DNA of 20,499 bases from a virus: IMG/VR virus record IMGVR_UViG_3300012936_000242, positions 1-20,499 of that record; one strand, 5' to 3'. Position numbers and translations under genes: made by a program. Below, piece by piece: positions 1-6,160 of this stretch. How positions within the stretch are numbered: position 1 is the first letter of the stretch; each line of letters opens with the position of its first letter. Below the pieces are notes generated by a model. The model was not told the origin of the DNA and made no database searches. It worked only from the letters and a program-made list of their open reading frames with translations.

Positions 1-39
1 ACTCTTTCCGAATTTTGAGAAGTCTTCTTTTTCTTTCAT
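1..39 (-). CDS. 5' end of an unidentified gene, cut by the window edge
   Basis: An ATG at 39-37 overlaps the TGA stop of the upstream exonuclease gene in an ATGA arrangement, which suggests translational coupling. An AAGG-type ribosome site lies just upstream. Thirteen codons are visible before the window ends, reading MKEKEDFSKFGKS. The short lysine/glutamate-rich start fits a phage replication-module gene, and a replicative helicase would be a natural neighbour here, but thirteen residues cannot establish that. Confidence 0.5.
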   Translation of the reverse strand, partial: MKEKEDFSKFGKS

Positions 40-1016
40 TGACCTTCTTCTGTCTTACTTTCTAAGATTATTGTATTGAACTTGCGATATAGGCAATCCA
101 AATTCACATCGCCAAATCCGTCCTGGAACATCATCATTCTAAGTTCTGTTTTGTTAAACTCAGGCACCCACTCATTGAGAGTGTGTGTGATTCTTCTTGT
201 CATTTGGACAGACATATTTGGATTACTTAATTGCATTATTTTATAATTTTGCCTTATTAGGTCCAAATTGTCAAGTACTTTCTCGTATGTTTTAATCTTA
301 GAGTCCAGATTGCTTTGAGAATACTCTTCCAAGTCAGATATTAAATAGTCTGCATCTTCAGATAAAAACGGAAATGCCTTAGCAACCTTTTTAAGTCCCA
401 ATCCCATGACACCTGGAAGGTTGTCGGATTTATCCCCTACGATAGAACGAACTAAAGCAAAGTTTCTGGGGTGTAATTCTGTGGTCTCAAGGATCCTGTT
501 TACATTTAGGACCTCGTCTTGTACTGGTCTAAAGAGAAGAGTTTCTTCGTTTAGTAATTGTATAAAATCTTTATCACTAGAAACGATCACCTTTTGCCAA
601 CCGTTATATACAGGAGACTGACTTATAAAAGAAATAACGTCATCTGCTTCCACACCATCTTCTCTAAACTGGATCATCGGTGTGCAGTTGATATATTCTA
701 TTGTTCTTGCTTGTTGCCAAATCTTATTTTGCTCTGTCTCTGCAAAAGAAAGATTGTTTGCAAATCGATTAAGTTTAGGAGGTTTTCTTCCTTCTTTATA
801 GTTCTTGTTAATCGCTCTCCTCTTTTGAGAACCACCAGCACCGTCCCACACAATCACAAACTCATCTGGTTGAACTTGTCTGCATAACTTGTTCATGATC
901 TTCATAAAACCGGTCACACCGCCCACGGGGTCTCCGTTTGGAGTCAACGAGGGGTTTACTATATAAGACCTCATAAACTGGTTTTGAGCGTCAACTATCA
1001 TAAGTCTTTTGTTCAT
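36..1016 (-). CDS. 5'-3' exonuclease, T4 RNase H / FEN-1 family
   Basis: This 326-aa protein is a flap/5'-nuclease that would remove RNA primers and 5' flaps from lagging-strand fragments. The metal-binding acidic residues are in family order: D9 (IVDAQN), D58 (VWDG), E123/D125/D126 (GVEADD), D148/D150 (SSDKD) and D195/D198 (GDKSDN). The last pair opens the helix-hairpin-helix DNA-binding segment GDKSDNLPGVMGLGLKKV at about 194-211. T4 RNase H is 305 aa, so the length fits. No separate 3'-5' exonuclease or polymerase domain is present. The start at 1016 has a good AAGGAGAG site. The gene directly follows a strong terminator after uvsX and has no promoter in the short gap, so it probably depends on read-through. 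Family assignment is firm; substrate preference is inferred. Confidence 0.92.
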   Translation of the reverse strand: MNKRLMIVDAQNQFMRSYIVNPSLTPNGDPVGGVTGFMKIMNKLCRQVQPDEFVIVWDGAGGSQKRRAINKNYKEGRKPPKLNRFANNLSFAETEQNKIWQQARTIEYINCTPMIQFREDGVEADDVISFISQSPVYNGWQKVIVSSDKDFIQLLNEETLLFRPVQDEVLNVNRILETTELHPRNFALVRSIVGDKSDNLPGVMGLGLKKVAKAFPFLSEDADYLISDLEEYSQSNLDSKIKTYEKVLDNLDLIRQNYKIMQLSNPNMSVQMTRRITHTLNEWVPEFNKTELRMMMFQDGFGDVNLDCLYRKFNTIILESKTEEGQ

Positions 1017-1031
1017 TTTCTCTCCTTAGTT

Positions 1032-1070
1032 AAAAAAACCCCCACAAGTTGTTTTTTTCTTGTGGGGGTT
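1032..1070 (-). terminator. Intrinsic terminator after uvsX
   Basis: On the minus strand, AACCCCCACAAG pairs perfectly with CTTGTGGGGGTT (12 bp, 10-nt A-rich loop) and runs into a stretch of about seven T. It lies about 25 nt past the uvsX stop and only 16 nt before the exonuclease start, so it must either cut down or delay expression of that downstream gene. Confidence 0.88.
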
Positions 1071-1094
1071 GGTGCTGAAAACGAGGTGTGAATT

Positions 1095-2240
1095 TCAGTC
1101 TTCAGCGGGAGGGTCGCTATTGTCTTGATCATAAAAATCTGATGCCTTACCTGTTCTTTCACTGAACTTCATAATAACATCATCATCCATAATTGTCAAG
1201 ACTCTTTTCTTAAATCTTTCATCTTCTAACTTTCGCAACCAATGCGCTCTTTGAAACTTTTCTTCAGTTCCATCTTCATGAACTAAAGAGTACCATGCGC
1301 CTGACTGTTTTAGATTTTCTGATATTTGAATTGCGTCAAACCAACTTTCTTTGTCTTGAACACCAACTGTATCAGTATCACCCCAAAGAATCTTAAAGTT
1401 GCACATTCTACCTGTGGAACCGAAGCGGGACTTTTCAATCTTGCACTTCACCTCAGACCCAATCCTAAAACCATTTTCATCTAAAACAAAAGATGCCTTT
1501 GCCTTTCTTCCTGTCAACCAAACCCTCAAAGAATAAGAGTAAGGAAGAGTCTTGCCACCAGGTGTCATATATGGTGTGGTCAATGCTTCTGATGGAGACC
1601 TTGTGATGTTAGTCTTTAACTGATTTAATACTAACAAAGTTGCACCAGCATTTGCAATTGGTTGTACCAATTTTGGCATACCCTTTGATAAAACTCTTGC
1701 CTTCATTGCCATTGAAGACTGAGGGTTGTAATCCGACTCTAGGTCATGCTCAGAAGGAGTAAGAGCAAGAGAGTCCCAAATGAATAACCATTTTTCTGGC
1801 ATTTTCAAAAGATTCTCTATCGTCTCCATCACCATCTCTACTGAAGTTGCCTGGACATAGATTAAACCCTTGTCTTCATCATCAACATCACAACCCGCTC
1901 TCCTAAGAAAGTCAGGGTCAATAGCAGACTCGGAGTCAAAATACGCAACCCTGCATCCCATCTTTTGAGCATTGGCAGCGACTTGTGCTGCCATGAAAGA
2001 CTTTCCTGTTGCCTCTAATCCAGCAATTTCAGAAATCTTTCCTACAGGGATTCCAGCGTACCTACCCTTGCAGATAATAGAGTCCAACCATCGGGATCCA
2101 GTAGGTATCCACTCTTTCACCTCAGTTGGATTCTCTTCTCCAAGGTTGTAAGCAACAACACCTCCAACAGACTTGTTCAAAGAAGAAATAATATCCTTGG
2201 TTGATAAGTTACCTGTTTTTAATTTAGTTACCTTTTTCAT
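1095..2240 (-). CDS. uvsX: UvsX/RecA-like recombinase
   Basis: A 381-aa strand-exchange ATPase for recombination-dependent replication and repair, expected to work with the gp32-like protein encoded just upstream. The Walker A motif is GLEATGKS (74-81). The RecA-type catalytic glutamate lies in FDSESAIDP (E104). Walker B is WLFIWDS (D156). The L2/NQ segment is LVLNQLKTNI (N206-Q207), followed by TPGGKTLPYSYSLRVWL (226-242), which matches the RecA core. Length is close to T4 UvsX (about 390 aa). The start lies 5 nt past the gp32 stop with TTAGGA as a short-spaced ribosome site, so the two genes share an mRNA. A promoter-like sequence sits inside the gene at 1171-1199 and a strong terminator follows at 1032-1070. 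Confidence 0.95.
   Translation of the reverse strand: MKKVTKLKTGNLSTKDIISSLNKSVGGVVAYNLGEENPTEVKEWIPTGSRWLDSIICKGRYAGIPVGKISEIAGLEATGKSFMAAQVAANAQKMGCRVAYFDSESAIDPDFLRRAGCDVDDEDKGLIYVQATSVEMVMETIENLLKMPEKWLFIWDSLALTPSEHDLESDYNPQSSMAMKARVLSKGMPKLVQPIANAGATLLVLNQLKTNITRSPSEALTTPYMTPGGKTLPYSYSLRVWLTGRKAKASFVLDENGFRIGSEVKCKIEKSRFGSTGRMCNFKILWGDTDTVGVQDKESWFDAIQISENLKQSGAWYSLVHEDGTEEKFQRAHWLRKLEDERFKKRVLTIMDDDVIMKFSERTGKASDFYDQDNSDPPAED
1171..1199 (-). promoter_or_regulatory. Possible internal sigma70-type promoter within uvsX
   Basis: TTGACA (1199-1194), a 17-bp spacer and TATTAT (1176-1171) match the spacing of the four intergenic promoters in this window. It lies in coding sequence, about 155 nt before the exonuclease gene but upstream of the terminator at 1032-1070. 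The hexamer match is good, but coding constraint could explain it. Confidence 0.35.
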
Positions 2241-2245
2241 CTATC

Positions 2246-3016
2246 CTAACTCAATAACTCGTTAAATGCCTGCTCTACAGCAGACGCTTCAGTTGTAGCG
2301 GTTGTAGTTGTAGTGGTGTTTGTGCCACCATACTTTTCAACCTCATTGTTCCCGGTTTCTCCAGAGAGATGTTGGTCCAACAACACTTGGACTTCCTCGG
2401 TTGTCTTTCTCTCAAAGACTGTATCGATGTCTGGAACTGTCTCTAGTAGTTCCGCACAACGTTCGTCGCCACCGATTGCATCATCACAAAGCACGGACTT
2501 ACGAGGACGGGGGCGAATATCGGTTGTTGGGAAAGAAGCACCAGGTGCCTTTCCGTAAAGCAACTTTAAATCATTTCCGTCTTCTGGATCCGTGATGTCA
2601 CCATAGTCAGGGTCTAGCACGATACCTAGCAACTTTTGATATGCCAACTTTCCATAACCCCACACTCGTACGCCTTCACCCTCTTCGCCCCGTACAAGTA
2701 CCGGTGAAAAGAATCGCTGCTTGGCAAACATATCCTTTGCCATCTTTTTACTGTCCTCTGTGCCCTCATCCCACAACTGACTTGCGAAACTGCACACAGG
2801 GCATTCATCTCCGAAGTTTCGTTTTGGACATAAGAAACTTTGATTTCCTACTCCGTAGTGAAAAAACTTCTCCTTAAAGGGGTCTCCATCTGGAGTTGGG
2901 AGAATACGAATATTGTTTTCTCCTTCTGATGGACGCCAGAAAGCGTTGTTTTTCTTGTCACCCTTGCCGTTAAGGGTATCTAACTTTTGGCGCATCTTAT
3001 CTAAATTTAGTGCCAT
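2246..3016 (-). CDS. Single-stranded DNA-binding protein, T4 gp32-like
   Basis: A 256-aa protein that would coat ssDNA and organise replication and recombination proteins. The T4 gp32 zinc-site layout is visible: H53, C63, C72 and C75 in FFHYGVGN...FLCPKRNFGDECPVC, giving H-x9-C-x8-C-x2-C against H-x12-C-x9-C-x2-C in T4. The N-terminus (LNLDKMRQKLDTL) is basic/helical, as expected for the cooperativity domain. A Thr-rich linker (about 228-240) is followed by a terminal peptide, VEQAFNELLS, in the position of the partner-binding tail. It is shorter than T4 gp32 (301 aa). The start has a perfect AGGAGGT site 9 nt upstream. The gene is first in a transcript from the promoter at 3099-3127 and is followed by uvsX. 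Confidence 0.9.
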   Translation of the reverse strand: MALNLDKMRQKLDTLNGKGDKKNNAFWRPSEGENNIRILPTPDGDPFKEKFFHYGVGNQSFLCPKRNFGDECPVCSFASQLWDEGTEDSKKMAKDMFAKQRFFSPVLVRGEEGEGVRVWGYGKLAYQKLLGIVLDPDYGDITDPEDGNDLKLLYGKAPGASFPTTDIRPRPRKSVLCDDAIGGDERCAELLETVPDIDTVFERKTTEEVQVLLDQHLSGETGNNEVEKYGGTNTTTTTTATTEASAVEQAFNELLS

Positions 3017-3068
3017 TATATATTACCTCCTATGGTAGTTGTTATTTTTTTGCACTTTCGCTAAAGCG

Positions 3069-3088
3069 GGTCGGCAAATCTCCCGACC
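3069..3088 (-). promoter_or_regulatory. 5'-leader hairpin of the gp32-like mRNA
   Basis: GGTCGG and CCGACC form a 6-bp stem with an 8-nt loop, starting a few nt after the predicted transcription start. A smaller CGC-TTTA-GCG stem follows. T4 gp32 represses its own translation through a leader pseudoknot and an unstructured tract, so a similar role is possible here. The A-rich stretch before AGGAGGT is also present. This is inference from position only. Confidence 0.45.
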
Positions 3089-3098
3089 AACTATTAAT

Positions 3099-3127
3099 AC
3101 TATACTATATGTTTATTTGTTTGTCAA
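3099..3127 (-). promoter_or_regulatory. Sigma70-type promoter for gp32-like/uvsX
   Basis: The -35 TTGACA (3127-3122, perfect) is separated by 17 bp from the -10 TATAGT (3104-3099). The predicted start near 3092 gives a leader of about 75 nt. The promoter sits directly after the terminator at 3130-3156, so it resets transcription for the gp32/uvsX unit. The ParB-like gene promoter at 4378-4406 has identical hexamers. Confidence 0.85.
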
Positions 3128-3129
3128 GG

Positions 3130-3156
3130 AAAAACCCCGATTTTTTCAATCGGGGT
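3130..3156 (-). terminator. Intrinsic terminator after the ParB-like gene
   Basis: ACCCCGATT pairs with AATCGGGGT (9 bp, 5-nt loop), followed on the minus strand by a run of five T. It begins about 12 nt past the stop of the ParB-like gene and ends three bases before the -35 of the next promoter. Confidence 0.88.
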
Positions 3157-3167
3157 CTTGTCGAACA

Positions 3168-4301
3168 CTACTTTTCAGTATTCCAACCATCCTTGGGGAT
3201 TCTGGTTGAAAACTTACCAGCACGACCCTTCTTCACTTCGTAGAAACCTCGCTCCAGTGGAACGCGACCATTGGACACGTCCAACTTTTGAGGACCCAGA
3301 AAAATACGATCAATCAAATGGGTGTTTCGCTTCAAGAGCGGTGATGAATTCGCAAGATTAATCTCCTCTATCATCTTCTTTCGCGACGCATCCAGGTCTG
3401 AAAAATCCTTACCAATGGTATCATTAGACCATATGATTAGTACAGAAGAGTCTTGCTCATTCTGGGTCTTCACCCTGAATGCATTTCCTGTCGTATTTGG
3501 AAACACATGCTTCTGATGACCTAACTTCAAAATATTAGTTTCAGGAAAAGTCACCTTGAACTTCCCATTGACCTTTTCCCACTTCACCGACATGTTATCA
3601 GGAATGTTTTTGTTGGCGAAATCCGAAAACTTATCCACAATCTCATCTGAGTTATAGTTCTCCAATTTGCCCGGAAGTTTTACTAGAAACGTTTTCACAA
3701 CACGTTTTGCCTCGGATTTAGTCCACCCATAGGTTTCCGCAGTAAAATTATTTAACCTCTCCTCAACAAACTTTGGATTAGTTTGATAAAGTTTATCGAA
3801 GTCCTCTCCATCAAAATCGGGAACAAGACCTGGGAGACTACCCCTCCTGATTCCATCTAGTACCAGTGCCGCATCATACTTGTTGTTTCCCTTCGAAGGA
3901 AGGGGTTCATGGTTGTTGCACTCGATCTGGTATCTTATTCTCTCGGCAGCGTTCTCGAATTGCACAACCTCTACGTCAACAAATTTAAATTCGTTTTTAC
4001 TAGGGTACTTTTTTGCCAAATTTTTGATTGCTGCAAGACGGTGCAATCCATCGATGGGTTTGTAGACTGTTTGACCAAACTGATTTTCTCCATCCACTTC
4101 TACGCTGATGGGGATTCGCTGACCTTGCTCAAAGATAGACTCCTGTATCGCAGGGACGTGCGAAGTTACTTTGCCTCCTTGACGAATTTGTGATCTTACC
4201 TTGTTGCCAAAGTCAATTTGATCCGTTGTGATTTGCTTGACGTTTTTCTTGCGCCATTGTGAGTCTCCCAAGAGACGTTTAAAATACTGTTCCTTATTCA
4301 T
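3168..4301 (-). CDS. ParB/sulfiredoxin-fold N-terminal domain protein with unknown C-terminus
   Basis: A 377-aa protein. Residues about 25-150 look like a ParB-type domain: IPISVEV, then KPIDGLHRLAAIKNL (81-95) in the position of the ParB D/E-G-x-x-R motif, then VDVEVVQFENAAERIRYQIECNN and PLPSKGNNKYDAALVL, which resemble the ParB 'eNlqR..ls..E.A' region. The C-terminal 220 residues are not recognised. Such domains occur in partition proteins, nucleases and phage proteins paired with methyltransferases. I chose the ATG at 4301 over the one at 4337: an AAAGGAAAAG ribosome site precedes it, and the upstream ATG has no such site and is followed by a hairpin. The gene has its own promoter overlapping the methyltransferase 3' end. 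Enzymatic activity is not established. Confidence 0.72.
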   Translation of the reverse strand: MNKEQYFKRLLGDSQWRKKNVKQITTDQIDFGNKVRSQIRQGGKVTSHVPAIQESIFEQGQRIPISVEVDGENQFGQTVYKPIDGLHRLAAIKNLAKKYPSKNEFKFVDVEVVQFENAAERIRYQIECNNHEPLPSKGNNKYDAALVLDGIRRGSLPGLVPDFDGEDFDKLYQTNPKFVEERLNNFTAETYGWTKSEAKRVVKTFLVKLPGKLENYNSDEIVDKFSDFANKNIPDNMSVKWEKVNGKFKVTFPETNILKLGHQKHVFPNTTGNAFRVKTQNEQDSSVLIIWSNDTIGKDFSDLDASRKKMIEEINLANSSPLLKRNTHLIDRIFLGPQKLDVSNGRVPLERGFYEVKKGRAGKFSTRIPKDGWNTEK

Positions 4302-4321
4302 AATAAGTAACTTTTCCTTTC

Positions 4322-4364
4322 GCGACCTGGGTCGCATGTTAGTGAGACTACTTTGTGTAGTCTC
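4322..4364 (-). promoter_or_regulatory. Two inverted repeats in the leader of the ParB-like gene
   Basis: GAGACTAC and GTAGTCTC (4344-4364) form an 8-bp stem with a 5-nt loop. It starts about 7 nt after the predicted transcription start and has no U-run after it. GCGAC and GTCGC (4322-4335, CTGG loop) form a second stem that separates the ATG at 4337 from the better-placed ATG at 4301. They could act as DNA operators for a repressor, including the ParB-like protein itself, or as mRNA structure controlling translation. Confidence 0.5.
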
Positions 4365-4377
4365 GAAATATGTTATT

Positions 4378-4406
4378 ACTATATCAGAAGTTTTTCATTC
4401 TGTCAA
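4378..4406 (-). promoter_or_regulatory. Sigma70-type promoter for the ParB-like gene
   Basis: TTGACA (4406-4401), a 17-bp spacer and TATAGT (4383-4378), with a TG one base before the -10 (extended -10). Hexamers and spacing match the gp32 promoter exactly. It overlaps the last codons of the methyltransferase gene and predicts a start near 4371 and a leader of about 70 nt with two hairpins. Confidence 0.8.
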
Positions 4407-5256
4407 TGGTTTTTTTATAAAAATCTTCATCCACCTCGCAACCAAGGAAATTACGTCCAGTGTTGCGTGATGCAAGTGCAGTGGTGCCAGACCCAAGAAA
4501 GGGATCTAGAACAACTTCACCCTCGCTTGAATGCTTCTTTATTAGGTCTTCAAACAATAACAAACTTTTTTGCGTTGGGTGAAACCTGTCCTTGCCCGAA
4601 TAAACAGGATATTCATAAATCCCATTGTCATACTTGCTATTGAATGTTGGTTTGCCACCCTTGACTGCGGAGATGGCAATCTCTCGGGCATTAGTAAGAT
4701 AGTTTACATTACTGTTCCTTGGTTGTGGATTCGTCTTTATCCACTCGATAAACCTCAGTTGCTTGAATTTGGCAGACTCATATATTGTTTTTAAGTCTGA
4801 AATCTTCCAAAGGTCAAAAAAGATTATTGCAGTGCCGCCTTTTCTGAGGACCCTATAGAATTCCTGCACAAATTCACTTAACATATCAATAGTGAAATCA
4901 GTGTCCCAGTCACCAAAATCAGTTTGGACGGCATACTTTGTACCATAAATCGAACCATATTTTAGATAGTCGTGCCTCATTTTAGACATCGCTTTCGGGC
5001 GGTCTGAGATCTCACTATTACCAAAAAATCTATCCCAATCCTTCTTGTCTCTGTAAGACACCCACTGTGCTTCGGTCTTCATTGGAACTGCGCCTGGAGT
5101 GTTTTGTCTCTCCACCAACTTAACCCATCGGTCCATGCCACTGTCCTGCGATGTAATATATGGAGGATCTGTCAATATCAAATCTATAGAGTTTGACTCT
5201 ATTCCCTTTAGATACCGGAGTCCTTCTTCGTTTTCTATCTTTTGCTCAGTGTTCAT
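4384..5256 (-). CDS. Beta-class DNA methyltransferase (adenine-N6 or cytosine-N4)
   Basis: A 290-aa SAM-dependent DNA amino-methyltransferase. Catalytic motif IV is TDPPYI (29-34). The HPTQKS element (about 226-231) and the SAM-binding motif I, LDPFLGSGTTALA (about 250-262), lie near the C-terminus. The order IV, target recognition region, X, I defines the beta class. A DPPY motif occurs in both N6-adenine and N4-cytosine enzymes, so the base cannot be called. Residues about 35-105 form an inserted region that probably contributes to sequence recognition. The gene has its own promoter at 5290-5318 with only a weak AAGG ribosome site. It is followed by the ParB-like gene, a pairing familiar in phages. 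No restriction nuclease is recognised nearby, so self-protection against host restriction or DNA marking is the likely role. Confidence 0.93.
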   Translation of the reverse strand: MNTEQKIENEEGLRYLKGIESNSIDLILTDPPYITSQDSGMDRWVKLVERQNTPGAVPMKTEAQWVSYRDKKDWDRFFGNSEISDRPKAMSKMRHDYLKYGSIYGTKYAVQTDFGDWDTDFTIDMLSEFVQEFYRVLRKGGTAIIFFDLWKISDLKTIYESAKFKQLRFIEWIKTNPQPRNSNVNYLTNAREIAISAVKGGKPTFNSKYDNGIYEYPVYSGKDRFHPTQKSLLLFEDLIKKHSSEGEVVLDPFLGSGTTALASRNTGRNFLGCEVDEDFYKKTIDRMKNF

Positions 5257-5266
5257 CTACAACCTT

Positions 5267-5276
5267 ATGCTAGCAT
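5267..5276. repeat. 10-bp palindrome in the methyltransferase leader
   Basis: ATGCTAGCAT is a perfect palindrome lying between the predicted transcription start and the methyltransferase start codon. It could be a protein-binding site, but a 10-bp palindrome may arise by chance. Confidence 0.3.
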
Positions 5277-5289
5277 TAATTACCCATAT

Positions 5290-5318
5290 ATAGTATCAGA
5301 ACGATACCGGTTTGTAAA
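5290..5318 (-). promoter_or_regulatory. Sigma70-type promoter for the methyltransferase, with a dyad in the spacer
   Basis: TTTACA (5318-5313), a 17-bp spacer and TACTAT (5295-5290), with TG one base before the -10. The spacer holds an inverted repeat, GTATC-gttct-GATAC (5293-5307), that runs into the -10, as expected for an operator where a repressor would block polymerase. The predicted start near 5283 gives a leader of about 27 nt. Confidence 0.72.
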
Positions 5319-5326
5319 GGATTATT

Positions 5327-6160
5327 TTAACTTTTTTCTTGAATCTGAGAAGAGTAATAAATTCCATATGTTATAATCTCTTCGTATGAAGTTTCATAGA
5401 TTCCATAACTTGCCCTGAGTTTTCCTGAGATCTTAGACTTCACCATATTTACAATGTCTCTATACAGCGTGCTCTGGTTTTCCAACACCTCTTTGGGAAC
5501 TCCAAAGTAGTATCTTATCTCTCTTACTTCATCCAGAGGATAAAAGAGAGTCTCACTTTTTTGATCAATTATTGTCCCGAAGGTACATATCCTGGCAGTA
5601 TCAGACTGAGAAGAGAAGGTATCTGTGACTGATTCTGAATTTTCAAAAACATTCAAAAGATGAATCGTGCTCACCAAGAATTGATTCAAACTTTGGAAAT
5701 ATTTTAAAATTGGGACATCACCTAACATCTTTTCAATGGATTGGTTTTGAACCATGAACATCTTCTTGAAGAGACCAGATCTAGCATATTGCTGTAAGAC
5801 ATTTCTTACCACCCTTTCTTGCAACTGTTTCTTCTCACTCAACAGTTCAATCTCTGGTTCAATATATAGTATGGTTGTTGGGATGTTCTTGTTGTGTATT
5901 TGTTGCAACAACCTAAGAGAAGCACCAGACACAATGCTCGCACCACTCAAGATAAATAAGACCTCACCCTTCAGACCCTTAAAGAAGTTTCCGGTCTTTG
6001 GGTTAAACTCTTCGTACTCTTCCGGTTCTTGCAGGTCTGGCAAAGAATAGCATCTTTTGCCCTCAATGTTACGATCAATTTTATAGATATTGTACTGAGG
6101 GTAGTTTCCGAAATGATCTGCTATATTGCATCCCACTTTTCCTAATCCAATTATATTCAT
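5327..6160 (-). CDS. Divergent FtsZ/tubulin-fold protein
   Basis: A 277-aa protein that I align by eye to FtsZ along most of its length. MNIIGLGKVGCNIADHF (1-17) matches the FtsZ T1 loop pattern G-x-G-x-x-G-x-N. LFILSGASIVSGASLRLLQQI (68-88) stands where FtsZ has the GGGTGTG signature, but the glycines and threonine are mostly replaced. PTTILYIEPE, then KKQLQERVVRNVLQQY, SIEKMLGDVPILKYFQSLNQFL and a final strand-rich segment (ASYGIYETSYEEIITYGIYYS) follow FtsZ strand S5, helix H5, helix H7 and C-terminal strands. FtsZ is about 380 aa, so this is a compact version. The T7 catalytic loop is not evident, so GTP hydrolysis is doubtful. It overlaps polA by ATGA, implying coupled translation. It could form or cap filaments, interfere with host FtsZ, or serve replication. 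A plain NAD-binding Rossmann protein is the alternative. Confidence 0.6.
   Translation of the reverse strand: MNIIGLGKVGCNIADHFGNYPQYNIYKIDRNIEGKRCYSLPDLQEPEEYEEFNPKTGNFFKGLKGEVLFILSGASIVSGASLRLLQQIHNKNIPTTILYIEPEIELLSEKKQLQERVVRNVLQQYARSGLFKKMFMVQNQSIEKMLGDVPILKYFQSLNQFLVSTIHLLNVFENSESVTDTFSSQSDTARICTFGTIIDQKSETLFYPLDEVREIRYYFGVPKEVLENQSTLYRDIVNMVKSKISGKLRASYGIYETSYEEIITYGIYYSSQIQEKS

Noticed and set aside
406-887. Plus-strand open frames opposite the exonuclease gene and many similar ones elsewhere
   Set aside because: They lie wholly opposite strongly supported minus-strand genes, show Cys/Ser/Leu-rich antisense-like composition, and lack ribosome sites. I treat all plus-strand frames in the window as shadows.
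2281-2325. GTTGTAGTTGTAGT-type short repeat in the gp32-like gene
   Set aside because: It simply encodes the poly-threonine linker in the gp32-like C-terminal region and needs no separate explanation.
2626-2808. Minus-strand 60-aa frame inside the gp32-like gene
   Set aside because: It is fully contained in the gp32-like gene in another frame, with no ribosome site and no family likeness. The same applies to small internal minus-strand frames at 10774-11004, 11134-11316, 16414-16692, 18150-18452 and 19059-19349.
5327-6160. Simple NAD-binding dehydrogenase or TrkA-type reading of the GLGKVG protein
   Set aside because: GxGxxG with an acidic residue at the end of the second strand would fit, but the later FtsZ-like segments (the SGASIVSGAS strand-loop and the SIEKMLG...FQSLNQFL region) are better explained by the tubulin fold. 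Not fully excluded.
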